The notes: generated by a model not told the origin, from the letters alone. DNA of 48,905 nt from DASQGA01 sp038209555 (GCA_038209555.1 JBBQXP010000005.1:1-48905), one strand, 5' to 3'. Shown: positions 8,611 to 17,528, counted from the stretch's first letter. Made by a program: numbers and translations.

Positions 8611-9839
8611 GGATGAGCACGACGCTGGACCGCGACGCAGAGGTCGAGAAGGCGAAGGGCCGTGCCCCACAGCCGCCCGTCGAGGAACAGGCCGGCAGGC
8701 TCAAGCGCACGCGCGAGTCGATGGAGAGGCACGAGATTGACGTGCTGCTCCTCTACGGCTCCTCGGGCAGCCCGGAGATGACTCGCTATCTCGCGGGCTA
8801 TGTTCACGTCTTCCCGGGCGCAAGCTCACTGCTGGTGATCCCGCTCGAAAGGCCACCGGTCCTCCTGATCGACCAACCTTGGCATCTGGAAGAGGCCGCC
8901 AGGATGTCGTGGGTGGAGGACGTGCGCCAGTACCCGAATCCCGCGCGGAGATGGCTCGCCGATGAGCTTCAATCGACGATCCGCCAAGCGGTGCAGACGG
9001 CGAGCGCTCCGAGCCCCCGCGTCGGCGTCTTCGCAGGTGTGATGCCGAGCATCTACGGCGACGTCCTGCGTGACGCGCTCCCCGACGCGATCTACGTCGA
9101 GGCGATCCCCGTTTGGGAGGAGCTCGTCGGGTCCCCTTCCGCCTACGACGGAGAGATGATTCGTGCCACCGCGCGCGTGGCCGACGCCGGGTTTGCCGCG
9201 GCGGTCGAGACGGCCGGCGCCGGGGTCCCCGAATACGAGGTCTGCTTCGCCTCGCTACGCGCAATGGCGTCGCTCGGTGCGGAGTTTCTCCACGGGAGCG
9301 GCGTCTCGACGCACATCAACATCGGCTCGTTCAGCGACGCGATCAGCAACGTGCGGCCGTTCCTGTATTCGTCCGAGCCGCTGCAGCAGGGTCAGATGTT
9401 CTGGCTCGACCTGAGCGCATCACACGCCGGCTACTACACGGACTCGGACCGGACGATCTCGGTGGGCGAGCCGAATGACGAGCAGCGGCGAATCTACGAC
9501 GCAACCACGGAGATCTACCGGGTCATGCGTTCGGAGGCGCGGGCCGGGATCACCGGCGGCGAGCTCTGGGAGCGGGCGAACCGCGTGGTCGAGGAAGCCG
9601 GGTACGCGGAGTACTCGAACCACATCTATCTCGGCCACACGACTGGAATCACCACTTCCGTCCGACCCGTTGTCGCGAAAGGTGAAACGGCCGAGCTCCG
9701 AGCCGGGAGCTTCCTGAACATCGAGCCTGGCATCTTCGTTCCCGGTGTGGGCTCGGCGTGTATCGAGGACACGCTCTACGTCACCGACGACGGTGCGAGC
9801 CCTATCAACGAATTCGGAACGGAGATCCATGTCGTCTGA
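8607..9839 (+). CDS. M24 family metallopeptidase / creatinase-like hydrolase with full ligand set
   Basis: Protein of 410 residues. ATG 8607 overlaps the E2 stop (ATGA). An N-terminal creatinase domain is followed by an M24 domain with all five ligands: Asp in WLDLSASH, Asp in GYYTDSDRTI, His in YLGHTTGI, Glu in LNIEPGIF and Glu in CIEDTLYVT. It is therefore a likely active dimetal hydrolase of an X-Pro bond or another amide. Relatives in catabolic operons include ectoine hydrolase DoeA. It is a paralogue of the genes at 6061 and 20140. The next gene, a binding protein, follows after about 96 bases. Confidence 0.88.
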   Translation: MRMSTTLDRDAEVEKAKGRAPQPPVEEQAGRLKRTRESMERHEIDVLLLYGSSGSPEMTRYLAGYVHVFPGASSLLVIPLERPPVLLIDQPWHLEEAARMSWVEDVRQYPNPARRWLADELQSTIRQAVQTASAPSPRVGVFAGVMPSIYGDVLRDALPDAIYVEAIPVWEELVGSPSAYDGEMIRATARVADAGFAAAVETAGAGVPEYEVCFASLRAMASLGAEFLHGSGVSTHINIGSFSDAISNVRPFLYSSEPLQQGQMFWLDLSASHAGYYTDSDRTISVGEPNDEQRRIYDATTEIYRVMRSEARAGITGGELWERANRVVEEAGYAEYSNHIYLGHTTGITTSVRPVVAKGETAELRAGSFLNIEPGIFVPGVGSACIEDTLYVTDDGASPINEFGTEIHVV

Positions 9840-9935
9840 TCGGAGCAAGGCGGAAAGCAAGCGAGAAAGAAGGTTGGACGTAGCGAACGCTCGCCTGACT
9901 GAAGAGGAAGCCAACCACGGCCACGGAGGTCTTTC

Positions 9936-11186
9936 ATGAAACGGAAGCTGCGGTTCATCATGTTCCTGGCCCTCGCTGTCGTCGCGGCCGCGCTGGCAGC
10001 CGGATGCGGTGGCGACGACGGGAACAGCGGGAGCGGAGCAGGAACCGATACTGCCGCGAGCAGCGAGCCGATCAGGATCGGCGCATCGCTGCCGCTTACG
10101 GGCGACTTCGCCGAGCCCGGGGTGGCTGCAAAGCAGGGATACGAGATCTGGAAAGAGCTCGTGAACAAGAACGGCGGCCTGCTCGGAAGGCAAGTCGAGC
10201 TGATCATCAAGGACGACCAGAGCGACCAGAACGTGATCGTCTCCGACTACAACGCCTTGATCCAGAAGGAGAAGGTCGATCTTCTGCTCGGCACGTTCTC
10301 CTCACTGTTGAACCTCCCGGCGTCGGCAGTGGCCGAGCGGAACAAGATGCTCTTCGTGGAGCCGGCAGGAGGCTCGCCGGAGATGTTCAGCCGCGGGTTC
10401 AAGTATCTGTTCTTCGCGCAGCAGGCGACATCGCAGCACCAGGCGGATCTCTTCGCCGAATGGGTGACCGGGTTGCCGGCCGATCAGAAGCCGAAAACGG
10501 CCGCCTACGTCATCGCCGACGACCCGTTCGGCGGACCCGTGGCCGAGGGCATCAAGGAGAAGCTCGAGGCTGCCGGCGTGGAAACCGTCTACAGCAAGGT
10601 GTACCCGCCGGAGACAGTCAACTTCGACGCGGCGGCAGCAGCGGTCGCCTCGAAGAAGCCCGACGTGATCGCGCAAGGCTCCGCGGGTCTCGCGGACGGC
10701 GTCAACCTCATCCGCTCCCTGATCAAGGTCGGGTACAGCCCGAAGCAGATGTTCCAGGCTTCGACGCCCTCGTTCGCCGATCAATACTCGGACGCGGTCG
10801 GCCTCAAGAACACGGAGGGTGTGTTCTACGCGGTCAGCTACCACGTGGACTCGCCCACCCCCGGCAATGAGGAGTTCCTGGCCGCCTACAAGGCCAAGTA
10901 CGACACGGATCCGCCCGAGGACGCGGCGGACGGCTACGCCGCCGCGCAGGTGCTCCAGAAGGCGGTCGAGGAGGTCGGCGAACTCGACCAGACGAAGCTC
11001 GCGGACTGGTTGCGGGAGAACAAAGTCGACACGATCCTCGGTCCACTCAGCTGGGACGAGACCGGCGCGCCCGAGCAGGCGTTCCTCCTCGCCCAGTGGC
11101 AGAACGGCGACGAGGAGATCGTCGTGCCGGAGGACGCCGCGACCTCGGACACCATCGTCAACCCGAAGCCGGCTTGGTCAAACTAG
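9936..11186 (+). CDS. ABC transporter substrate-binding lipoprotein (LivJ/Peripla_BP_6 type)
   Basis: Extracellular solute-binding lipoprotein of 416 residues. The signal peptide has a lipobox, LAAGC, near residue 25, followed by a Gly/Asp/Ser-rich tether. The type 1 periplasmic binding fold begins IRIGASLPLTGDFAEPG, the usual start of branched-chain amino acid, amide or urea binding proteins. A good Shine-Dalgarno sequence, GGAGGT at 9925-9930, lies five bases before ATG. The LivH, LivMG and LivF genes follow. The ligand cannot be read from sequence; an amino-acid- or amide-like compound used by the island is likely. Confidence 0.93.
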   Translation: MKRKLRFIMFLALAVVAAALAAGCGGDDGNSGSGAGTDTAASSEPIRIGASLPLTGDFAEPGVAAKQGYEIWKELVNKNGGLLGRQVELIIKDDQSDQNVIVSDYNALIQKEKVDLLLGTFSSLLNLPASAVAERNKMLFVEPAGGSPEMFSRGFKYLFFAQQATSQHQADLFAEWVTGLPADQKPKTAAYVIADDPFGGPVAEGIKEKLEAAGVETVYSKVYPPETVNFDAAAAAVASKKPDVIAQGSAGLADGVNLIRSLIKVGYSPKQMFQASTPSFADQYSDAVGLKNTEGVFYAVSYHVDSPTPGNEEFLAAYKAKYDTDPPEDAADGYAAAQVLQKAVEEVGELDQTKLADWLRENKVDTILGPLSWDETGAPEQAFLLAQWQNGDEEIVVPEDAATSDTIVNPKPAWSN

Positions 11187-11250
11187 CAACAGGTGAGACG
11201 GGGCGGGGGCCTGAGGGTCCCCGCCCTCGCCGCTACCTCGGAACGCGGCT

Positions 11251-12132
11251 GTGACCCAGTTCGTCCAGGCATTGATCCTCGGCCTCATGATCGGAGGGGT
11301 CTACGCGCTCCTCGCGTCGGGGCTGACGCTGATTTTCGGAGTGATGGACGTGATCAACGTCGCTCAGGGGGCGCTCATCATCCTCTCGGCGTTCATCACC
11401 TGGGCGCTCTGGAAAGAGGTCGGGATCGACCCGCTGCTCGGAGCGCTGATCACGACGCCGGCGATGTTCGTGATCGGGTGGGTGATCTACCGGCTGACGA
11501 TTCAGTGGATCTCGGGTAGGCCGGCGTCCACGTCCGTGCTGCTCACGTTTGCACTCGCACTCGTCCTCGAGGGGATCATGGGACTGGTGTGGTCCACGAC
11601 CTACCACTCCTCCACCCCGGGGTACGTGGACGAGTCCTTCCGGGCCGGAAGCTTCTACTTCCCGAAGGCGCAGCTGTTCGGATGCGCGATCGCGGTCGGC
11701 GTCCTCGCAGCGCTCTACATGATGTTGACGCGGACATGGCTTGGGCGGGCCATCCGGGCGGTCTCGGAGAACGTCAGCTCGGCGCGGCTCGTCGGAGTGA
11801 ACGCACGCAAGGTCGCTGCGCTCACGTTCGCGCTTGGCGTGGCGACGACCGGCGCGGGAGGGTCGATTGCGTCGGTGCTCTATCCGTTCCTCCCCGGCTC
11901 GCACTACCAGTGGATCTCGCGGCTCCTGGGCATCATCGTCCTCGGCGGCATGGGCAGCCTGCCGGGCGCGCTCGTGGGTGCGCTTACCCTCGGAGTTGCG
12001 GAGACGATGACGGTGACGTACATCTCGCCGCGGTGGGCGACGATGGTGCCCTACGCAGTCATCATGGTCGTCCTGCTCGCGCGACCGCAGGGGATCATGG
12101 GCGCAAAGCTGAGGGAGGACGTGGTCGTGTGA
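11251..12132 (+). CDS. branched-chain amino acid/amide ABC transporter permease (LivH type)
   Basis: Inner-membrane permease of 293 residues with about eight hydrophobic segments. The start LILGLMIGGVYALLASGLTL followed by IFGVMDVINVAQGALI is diagnostic of LivH. The conserved cytoplasmic loop GRAIRAVSENVSSARLVGVN contacts the ATPase, and LGGMGSLPGALVGA is the second family signature. GTG start at 11251. The stop overlaps the GTG of the next gene. It forms the pore together with the LivM half of the downstream fusion. Confidence 0.93.
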   Translation: MTQFVQALILGLMIGGVYALLASGLTLIFGVMDVINVAQGALIILSAFITWALWKEVGIDPLLGALITTPAMFVIGWVIYRLTIQWISGRPASTSVLLTFALALVLEGIMGLVWSTTYHSSTPGYVDESFRAGSFYFPKAQLFGCAIAVGVLAALYMMLTRTWLGRAIRAVSENVSSARLVGVNARKVAALTFALGVATTGAGGSIASVLYPFLPGSHYQWISRLLGIIVLGGMGSLPGALVGALTLGVAETMTVTYISPRWATMVPYAVIMVVLLARPQGIMGAKLREDVVV

Positions 12133-13985
12133 CGACTGCTGAGGCGGGCCCGGCGCGCCGTACCGGCGTCCCTGGGTTCGTGACGGCACACGGGTGGCGC
12201 GTGGTCGTGGGGCTTGCGCTCGTCTTTCTCATGCTCTACCCGGTCGTCTCGGACGACCTCTACTACCAGAACATGATCATCCTCTCGCTCCTGCTCGCGA
12301 TCATGGGGAGCGGCTGGAACATCATCTCGGGCTTCACGGGCTACGTGTCGCTCGGGCAGAGCGCGTTCCTCGGGATCGGCGCGTACACGACTGCGCTCTT
12401 CGCGGTGAAGGTGTTCGAGGGCGCCTCTCCCTTCTGGTTCATCCCGATCTCGGCGGTTGTCGCGGGCATCTTCGCGGCCGTCGTCGGCTCGGTCCTCACG
12501 CGGACCCGCGGTCACGCGTTCGTGATCCTCACGATCGCGTTCCTCTTCGTGATGCAGATCGTGACCCTCAACTGGTCTGACCTGACGAACGGGAACCACG
12601 GCCTCTCGCTGCCGCTGCCGCTCTGGAACATCGACTACCAGAACTGGCCGTTCTACTACAGCCTGCTGGGCCTCATGCTCCTTTCGGTCGCCATGTCCTG
12701 GTGGATCCGGCGCACGAAGCTCGGCATGGGGTTGATCGCAATCCGGGAGGACGAGAGCAAGGCTGCGAGCGTCGGCGTGAACACGTCCGTCTACAAGGTT
12801 CTCAGCTTCGTCGCGAGCGCGATCTTCATCGGCGCGGCAGGCGGCCTCTACGCCTACTACCTCACCTTCATCGATCCACGGGGGATGTTCGACATCGTCG
12901 TCAGCGTCCAGGTGGTGTTGGCCGTGCTCCTGGGTGGGCGGGGAACGATCCTGGGGCCGGTGCTCGGCGCCTTCATCCTCGAGCCCTTGAACGAGATCAC
13001 GAACAACGAATTCTCGGGTGGGAACGAGCGGCTGATTTTCTTCGGAGGCCTGCTTGCGCTCGTCGTCCTCTTTCTCCCCCGCGGCGTGATCCCGAGCGTC
13101 GCCGAGCTCTGGGCTCGCTGGCGCGGTGCCGGCAAGGCGGCGCTGGTCGGCGCTCGTATCGAACGACCAGTCGCCGTTCGTGAGGCTGACGCTGAGCCGG
13201 AGCCGGCCCATGGAACCGGCCGCTCACTTCTGGAGGTGCGGGACGTCAGCCGGCGCTTCGGAGGCCTGCGGGCACTCGACGGCTGCGCCCTCGAAGTCGA
13301 AGAGGGGACGATCACCGCGCTGATCGGTCCGAACGGGTCTGGAAAGACGACGCTCTTCAACATCATCGACGGGACGATGTCGGCGGACTCCGGCGAGATC
13401 CGGTTCGACGGCGCTCCGATCGACGGCCTGCCCCCGTGGGAGCGTGCGCACCGGGGAATCGGCCGGACCTTCCAGATCACGCGCCTCTTCCGCGAGATGA
13501 CCGTGCTCGAGAACGTCGTCGCCCCGCTTCGCTCCTTCTCCTGGCGTCAGCTCGCCGCCGACGCCGTCAGCGGGGCCGAGGCACAGCGGGCCCAGGAGCT
13601 CCTCGACTTCGTTGGAATGCGCGCCTTCGCCGAGCAGCGTGCAGCCGCGCTCTCCTTCGGGCAGCAGAAGCTCGTCGAGCTGGCCCAGATACTCATGCTC
13701 GACCCGCGCCTGATCATGCTCGACGAGCCGGCCGGCGGTATCAATCCAACGCTCGTCGACCACATCGTCGAGATGATCCGAGAACTGAACCGGCAGGGAA
13801 AGACGTTTCTGATCGTCGAGCACAACATGCCGATGGTCCTCGGGCTCTGCGATCCGGTCCTCGTCCTGGCACGTGGAAGCTGCATTTGCCGTGGCACCCC
13901 GGCCGAGATCCAGCGAGACGAGCGAGTGCTCGACGCATACCTGGGGGAGCACTACGTGGCCGACCAGCAGGCAGGCGTGAGCTAG
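12129..13985 (+). CDS. LivM permease fused to LivG ATPase
   Basis: Single reading frame of 618 residues. Residues about 20-320 are a LivM-type permease (SGFTGYVSLGQSAFLGIGAY, LGGRGTILGPVLGA). A linker of about 50 residues rich in Ala, Glu and Pro leads into a LivG-type ATPase from about residue 365, with Walker A GPNGSGKTTLFN, Q-loop FQITRLF, signature LSFGQQKLVELA, Walker B LIMLDEPAGG and H-loop VEHNM. Normally these are two genes. Both halves look complete, so this is a working fusion rather than a frameshift. GTG 12129 overlaps the LivH stop. It ends one base into the LivF start. Confidence 0.93.
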   Translation: MTTAEAGPARRTGVPGFVTAHGWRVVVGLALVFLMLYPVVSDDLYYQNMIILSLLLAIMGSGWNIISGFTGYVSLGQSAFLGIGAYTTALFAVKVFEGASPFWFIPISAVVAGIFAAVVGSVLTRTRGHAFVILTIAFLFVMQIVTLNWSDLTNGNHGLSLPLPLWNIDYQNWPFYYSLLGLMLLSVAMSWWIRRTKLGMGLIAIREDESKAASVGVNTSVYKVLSFVASAIFIGAAGGLYAYYLTFIDPRGMFDIVVSVQVVLAVLLGGRGTILGPVLGAFILEPLNEITNNEFSGGNERLIFFGGLLALVVLFLPRGVIPSVAELWARWRGAGKAALVGARIERPVAVREADAEPEPAHGTGRSLLEVRDVSRRFGGLRALDGCALEVEEGTITALIGPNGSGKTTLFNIIDGTMSADSGEIRFDGAPIDGLPPWERAHRGIGRTFQITRLFREMTVLENVVAPLRSFSWRQLAADAVSGAEAQRAQELLDFVGMRAFAEQRAAALSFGQQKLVELAQILMLDPRLIMLDEPAGGINPTLVDHIVEMIRELNRQGKTFLIVEHNMPMVLGLCDPVLVLARGSCICRGTPAEIQRDERVLDAYLGEHYVADQQAGVS

Positions 13986-14767
13986 TGCTGCTCGAGCTCT
14001 CGGACGTCCACGCGGGCTACGGCGGAGGCGACGTCCTCCAGGGACTCGACCTGGCCGTGGAGCCGGGATCCGTCACGTGCATCGTCGGTCCGAACGGGGC
14101 GGGAAAGTCGACCGTCCTGCGCGTCGTGAGCGGCCTTCTCGTACCGCGGGTCGGCACCGTCCGCTTCGACGGCGAGGAGATCGGGCGACGTGATCCCGCG
14201 CACATCCTCTCGCTTGGAATCGTCCAGGTGCCGCAGTCACACGGGCTTTTTCCGAATCTGACGGTGCGCGAGAACGTCCTCATGGGCGCATACGTCATCC
14301 GCCGCGAGCGCCAGGTCGTCCGGGAGCGGTACGCGAATCTCGAAGGGTTGTTTCCCCTCGTCCGCGAGCGAGCCGATGAGAAGGCTGGAAACCTCTCAGG
14401 CGGCCAACGCAGGATGGTCGAGTTCGCCCGCAGCTTGATGCTCGACCCGGTTCTCGTCCTGCTTGACGAGCCGTCACTCGGGCTCGACCCGAAGGCGCTG
14501 AAAAACGTCTCCGACTCGATCGGCCTCATGAAGGAGGCCGGCAAGACGGTGCTGCTCGTGGAGCAGAACGTCCGGTTCGGCCTTGGTCTCTCCATGCAGG
14601 GGGTGGTGATGGAAAGCGGACGGGTCATCCTGGCGGACCGAGCCGCGGACCTGCTGGCGAACCCGGAGATGGGGGATCTCTTCTTCGGCGGAAGCGCCGC
14701 TGCCGCTGCACGAAAGGCGACCGGTAATCCCGAGGAACGAACGGAAACCAGAGTCACTCGCCCGTGA
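13985..14767 (+). CDS. branched-chain amino acid/amide ABC transporter ATPase (LivF type)
   Basis: Cytoplasmic ATPase of 260 residues starting at GTG 13985, which shares one base with the previous TAG. Walker A GPNGAGKSTVLR, Q-loop VPQSHGLFPNLTV, signature LSGGQRRMVEFA, Walker B VLLDEPSLGL and the switch His replaced by Gln in VEQNV, as is normal for LivF. Pairs with the LivG domain of the upstream fusion. The C-terminus has an extra 20-25 polar residues. Confidence 0.93.
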   Translation: MLLELSDVHAGYGGGDVLQGLDLAVEPGSVTCIVGPNGAGKSTVLRVVSGLLVPRVGTVRFDGEEIGRRDPAHILSLGIVQVPQSHGLFPNLTVRENVLMGAYVIRRERQVVRERYANLEGLFPLVRERADEKAGNLSGGQRRMVEFARSLMLDPVLVLLDEPSLGLDPKALKNVSDSIGLMKEAGKTVLLVEQNVRFGLGLSMQGVVMESGRVILADRAADLLANPEMGDLFFGGSAAAAARKATGNPEERTETRVTRP

Positions 14768-15651
14768 CGGGACCTCTGCTGGCGGCAACCGCCGGACTCG
14801 GCTTCGGAGTCTTTCAGACGCTCAACCGCCGTGCAGTCGGCGGCATGAGCGACGCGTACCTCGCGACGTTCCTCCAGCTTCTGGTGGCGCTCGCCGTGCT
14901 CGCGCTCGCAAGCGCTGTCACGGAAGATCTCAGTCTTTTCGGGACCGCCACGACGATCTCGCTCGTGTACTTCTCGCTCGCGGGCCTCATCCACTTCTTC
15001 CTCGGCTGGACGCTCCTGAACATGAGCCAGATGCGCGTCGGGGCGGCGCGGACGAGCCCTCTTCTCGCCACAAACCCGCTCTTCGGCGCGGCGATCGCCG
15101 CGGTCACGATCCACGAGTTCCCCCACCTCATTGCCTGGCTCGGGATCACGCTCGTGCTGGGCGGCGCCCTCGTCGTCTCGCTCGAGCGGGTCGCCGAGGT
15201 GGGATGGGACGTCGGTTGGCGGGACTCTCTGCCCGGGCTCGGGACTGCTATCGCATGGTCCGTAAGCCCCATCCTCATCAAGGAGGGACTCGAGGGTCTG
15301 TCTTCGCCGCTCCTAGGTCTGACGCTCGGCATGCTTGTCGCGGTCACCGTCTACGGGCTCGCCCTTCCTCTGCGACCGCGTGTCGAAGGGCCCGCGCTGG
15401 GCTCGTGGGACGCCCTTGGCTTCAAGCTCGTGGCCGGCGTGATGGTCGGGCTCTCAGTGTGGGCGCGCTGGGTCGCGCTCGACCACACTGCTGTCGCGGT
15501 CGTGCTCGCTCTCGGCCTCCTCTCCGTGCCGGTCGTCCTCCTGCTCTCGCCAATGCTGATGGGGCGTGATGTGGAGCGCGTGAACGCGCCGATCTGGGCC
15601 GGCGGCGCCCTCGTCGTCGCGGGCGGTCTCCTCCTCGTGCTCGAGGCCTGA
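14764..15651 (+). CDS. EamA/DMT-family transporter
   Basis: Integral membrane protein of 295 residues with about ten hydrophobic segments in two repeated EamA units (first about residues 1-140, second about 150-295). The start FGVFQTLNRRAVGGMSDAYL and the repeat GTAIAWSVSPILIKEGLEGL are typical. GTG start, four-base overlap with LivF. It may export a metabolite of the pathway or import a second substrate; direction and substrate cannot be inferred. Confidence 0.85.
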   Translation: MTGPLLAATAGLGFGVFQTLNRRAVGGMSDAYLATFLQLLVALAVLALASAVTEDLSLFGTATTISLVYFSLAGLIHFFLGWTLLNMSQMRVGAARTSPLLATNPLFGAAIAAVTIHEFPHLIAWLGITLVLGGALVVSLERVAEVGWDVGWRDSLPGLGTAIAWSVSPILIKEGLEGLSSPLLGLTLGMLVAVTVYGLALPLRPRVEGPALGSWDALGFKLVAGVMVGLSVWARWVALDHTAVAVVLALGLLSVPVVLLLSPMLMGRDVERVNAPIWAGGALVVAGGLLLVLEA

Positions 15652-15654
15652 GCG

Positions 15655-16572
15655 GTGATCGTCGACGTGCACGCGCACGTCATCGTTCCCAACCTGGGAG
15701 CCGACGTTCATTGGGAGGACGGTGGTCAGGTGGTGGACTTCGAGGGCCGCTCGATCCGCTCCGCAGTCCGCGAGTTCGTCGATCTCGAGCGCATCCTGCA
15801 GGAGCAGGATCGGGCGGGCGTAGACGTGGTCGTCCTCTGCCCCTGGGTCACGCTGCTTGGACGCGAGCCGGCTCGGCAGAACGAGTCGCTCGCGGCCATG
15901 GTCGGGGAGCGGGTGGCGGCACTCGGGACCGTCCACCTCGAGCATCCCGACGGGCTGGTCGAGCTGATGGGGGACGGGCGCCTCGCCGGCGTCGAGGTCG
16001 CCGCGAGCTACGACGGCGACTACCTCGGTGCCGAGCGCTTCCAAGATTTCTGGGCGGCGGCCGAGGAGACGGGCGCTCTCGTCTTCATCCACCCGACCAC
16101 ACGCGGCTTCGACCAGCGGGTCTTCGACGACTTCTACCTCTGGAACGCAGTCGGGAATCCGCTCGAGACGACGATCACCGCGGCTCACATGGTGATGGCA
16201 GGCGTTCTCGAGCGTCACCAGGGGCTCCGCGTCCTGCTCGCGCACGGTGGCGGGGCGCTCCCCGCCCTACGAGGGCGGCTTCGCCATGCGCACTCCTTTC
16301 AAGCGCAGGCCCGCTCACGCCTCGGCGAGTCGCCGGACGACTCGGTCAGCCGCTTCTACTTCGACACCGTCACGCACGACGAGAGCGTACTCAGAGAGCT
16401 GGTTGCTCTTGTCGGAGCAGACCGGGTGCTCTGCGGCTCCGACTACCCCTTCGACATGGGTGTCGAACGCCCGGCCGAGATCGTCCGCGCGCTCGGACTG
16501 GCTCCCGACGAGGAACAGGCAATACTCGGAGGGAACGCGCAGCGGCTCCTCGGTCAGGAGCGCGAGGCTTGA
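15655..16572 (+). CDS. amidohydrolase 2 family (ACMSD-like) metal-dependent hydrolase/decarboxylase
   Basis: TIM-barrel protein of 305 residues. Metal ligands visible: H6 and H8 in VDVHAHV, a mid-protein His in VFIHPTT, a further His in LLAHGGGALP and Asp in CGSDYPFDMG. This is the amidohydrolase_2 pattern found in 2-amino-3-carboxymuconate-6-semialdehyde decarboxylase, gamma-resorcylate decarboxylase and 4-oxalomesaconate hydratase relatives. A non-oxidative decarboxylation or hydrolysis step in ring catabolism is plausible. Its 3' end overlaps the convergent CMD-like gene by 19 bases. Confidence 0.85.
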   Translation: MIVDVHAHVIVPNLGADVHWEDGGQVVDFEGRSIRSAVREFVDLERILQEQDRAGVDVVVLCPWVTLLGREPARQNESLAAMVGERVAALGTVHLEHPDGLVELMGDGRLAGVEVAASYDGDYLGAERFQDFWAAAEETGALVFIHPTTRGFDQRVFDDFYLWNAVGNPLETTITAAHMVMAGVLERHQGLRVLLAHGGGALPALRGRLRHAHSFQAQARSRLGESPDDSVSRFYFDTVTHDESVLRELVALVGADRVLCGSDYPFDMGVERPAEIVRALGLAPDEEQAILGGNAQRLLGQEREA

Positions 16573-16949
16573 GCGGGCTCATCGCGCGCGGGCAGGCCGA
16601 TGGTCCGGCGCCAGTGCTGCTGCCCGAGCTCGAAGCCGATCGCGCACCCGAGGTCGACCAGCTCCTGCTCGCTGAACTCCGCGTGCAGCCGATCCCAGAG
16701 GGCATCATCCGCCGCATCCGCGTCCCAGGCGATCGCGTGCGCCCAGTCGAGAGCGAGGCGCTCCCGTCCCTCGAAGCGGTCGAAGTCCATCGTCTCCGGG
16801 TCCTCGGCGAGGTAGCGGAAGCAGAGGTCCTTGAGCGCCGGGTCGGCCACTCCGCCGCGAAGGACGTTGGCGCGGATGAACTCGTACGACTCGAGCACGG
16901 CCGGCACGCGGCCGCGAATCTCGGCGGCAGTTCCCGGGAGGTGCGCCAC
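16554..16949 (-). CDS. CMD-like protein lacking the CxxC motif
   Basis: All-helical carboxymuconolactone-decarboxylase/AhpD-like domain, 131 residues. It is paralogous to the gene directly upstream. LKDLCFRYLAEDP stands where the paralogue has LKELCRVYVSKTIDC and the redox pair, so neither cysteine of CxxC is present. The second helical half (FEGRERLALDWAHAIAW, then FSEQELVDLGCAIGFELGQQ) is well preserved. GTG start immediately follows the TAG of the upstream gene (TAGGTG). Redox activity is unlikely; decarboxylase or structural partner roles remain open. Confidence 0.8.
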   Translation of the reverse strand: MAHLPGTAAEIRGRVPAVLESYEFIRANVLRGGVADPALKDLCFRYLAEDPETMDFDRFEGRERLALDWAHAIAWDADAADDALWDRLHAEFSEQELVDLGCAIGFELGQQHWRRTIGLPARDEPAQASRS

Positions 16950-17528
16950 CTAGCTCTCCACCTTGCTCGGAGCAAGCCCGGCGGTCGTATCCGCGAGAAG
17001 CTCACCGTGGCCGACGCCCCAGGTCTTGATCACCCGCTGCTGGCCGTAGGTCAGACAGACGAAGGAGCCGAGCTCGACGATCTGCTCGTCGGTGAAGTGC
17101 TGGCGCAGGCGGGCCCAGAGGGCCTCGTCGGCGCCCTCCGGATTCCAGACGAGCATGCTCGTGTAGAGCAGTGCCGCCTTCTGCCGCTCCCCAAAGCGGT
17201 CGGAGCTCTCGAAGTCGAGGAGGTCTTCGTAGTCCCGCTCGGTCAACCCTTGCTCTCCGCCCCGGAGAGACCGTTGCGACCCTCAGTAATGGCAGTCGAT
17301 CGTCTTCGAGACGTAAACGCGGCAGAGCTCTTTGAGTGGATGTTCGACGAGCCCTTCCCGGAAGATCGTGTTCCACGCACGGGAGAAGGCCTTCGCGACG
17401 GCGGGAACGTGGGACCGGATCGCCTGGGTCTCGGGCCGCGGAGTCCCGAAGCGGCGGGCCTGCTCGAGGTAGTCGACCAGCTCGGGGTCGATCAGAGAGC
17501 CCGGGTCCACGTAGCTGATGCGCGCCAC
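16950..17528 (-). CDS. CMD/AhpD-like protein with in-frame TGA at the CxxC motif (candidate selenoprotein)
   Basis: Read through one TGA (17285-17283), the frame gives a complete 192-residue CMD-family protein. The N-terminal half starts MARISYVDPGSLI at GTG 17528 and ends KTIDCHY (C79-H80-Y81). The TGA is codon 82. The frame continues GSQRS and then a normal second CMD half (RFGERQKAALLYTSMLVW, HFTDEQIVELGSFVCLTYGQ) to TAG at 16950. Homologues have Cys at this position (C-x-x-C), the site of the nucleophilic cysteine in AhpD, and Cys/Sec exchange there is known in AhpD-like selenoproteins. A SECIS-like hairpin follows. Alternatives are a nonsense mutation (TGC/TGT to TGA) or a sequencing error. 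No selenium machinery is encoded in the window. Confidence 0.7.
17240..17273 (-). promoter_or_regulatory. SECIS-like hairpin downstream of the in-frame TGA
   Basis: On the mRNA, 19 bases after UGA a five-base loop GGGGC is closed by CUCUCC/GGAGAG (17269-17264 with 17258-17253). An outer helix CGGUC/GACCG (17273-17269 with 17244-17240) extends it past a 3' bulge; the two helices share one base, C17269. Distance from UGA to the apical loop and a G at the first loop position fit published bacterial SECIS rules. GC-rich DNA forms hairpins easily, so this is supporting rather than decisive evidence. Confidence 0.5.

Noticed and set aside
17244..17285. Two separate genes with independent starts in place of one TGA-containing gene
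   Set aside because: The downstream piece would have to start at TTG 17246 without a properly spaced ribosome site and would lack half of the CMD fold, while the phase is kept exactly across the TGA.
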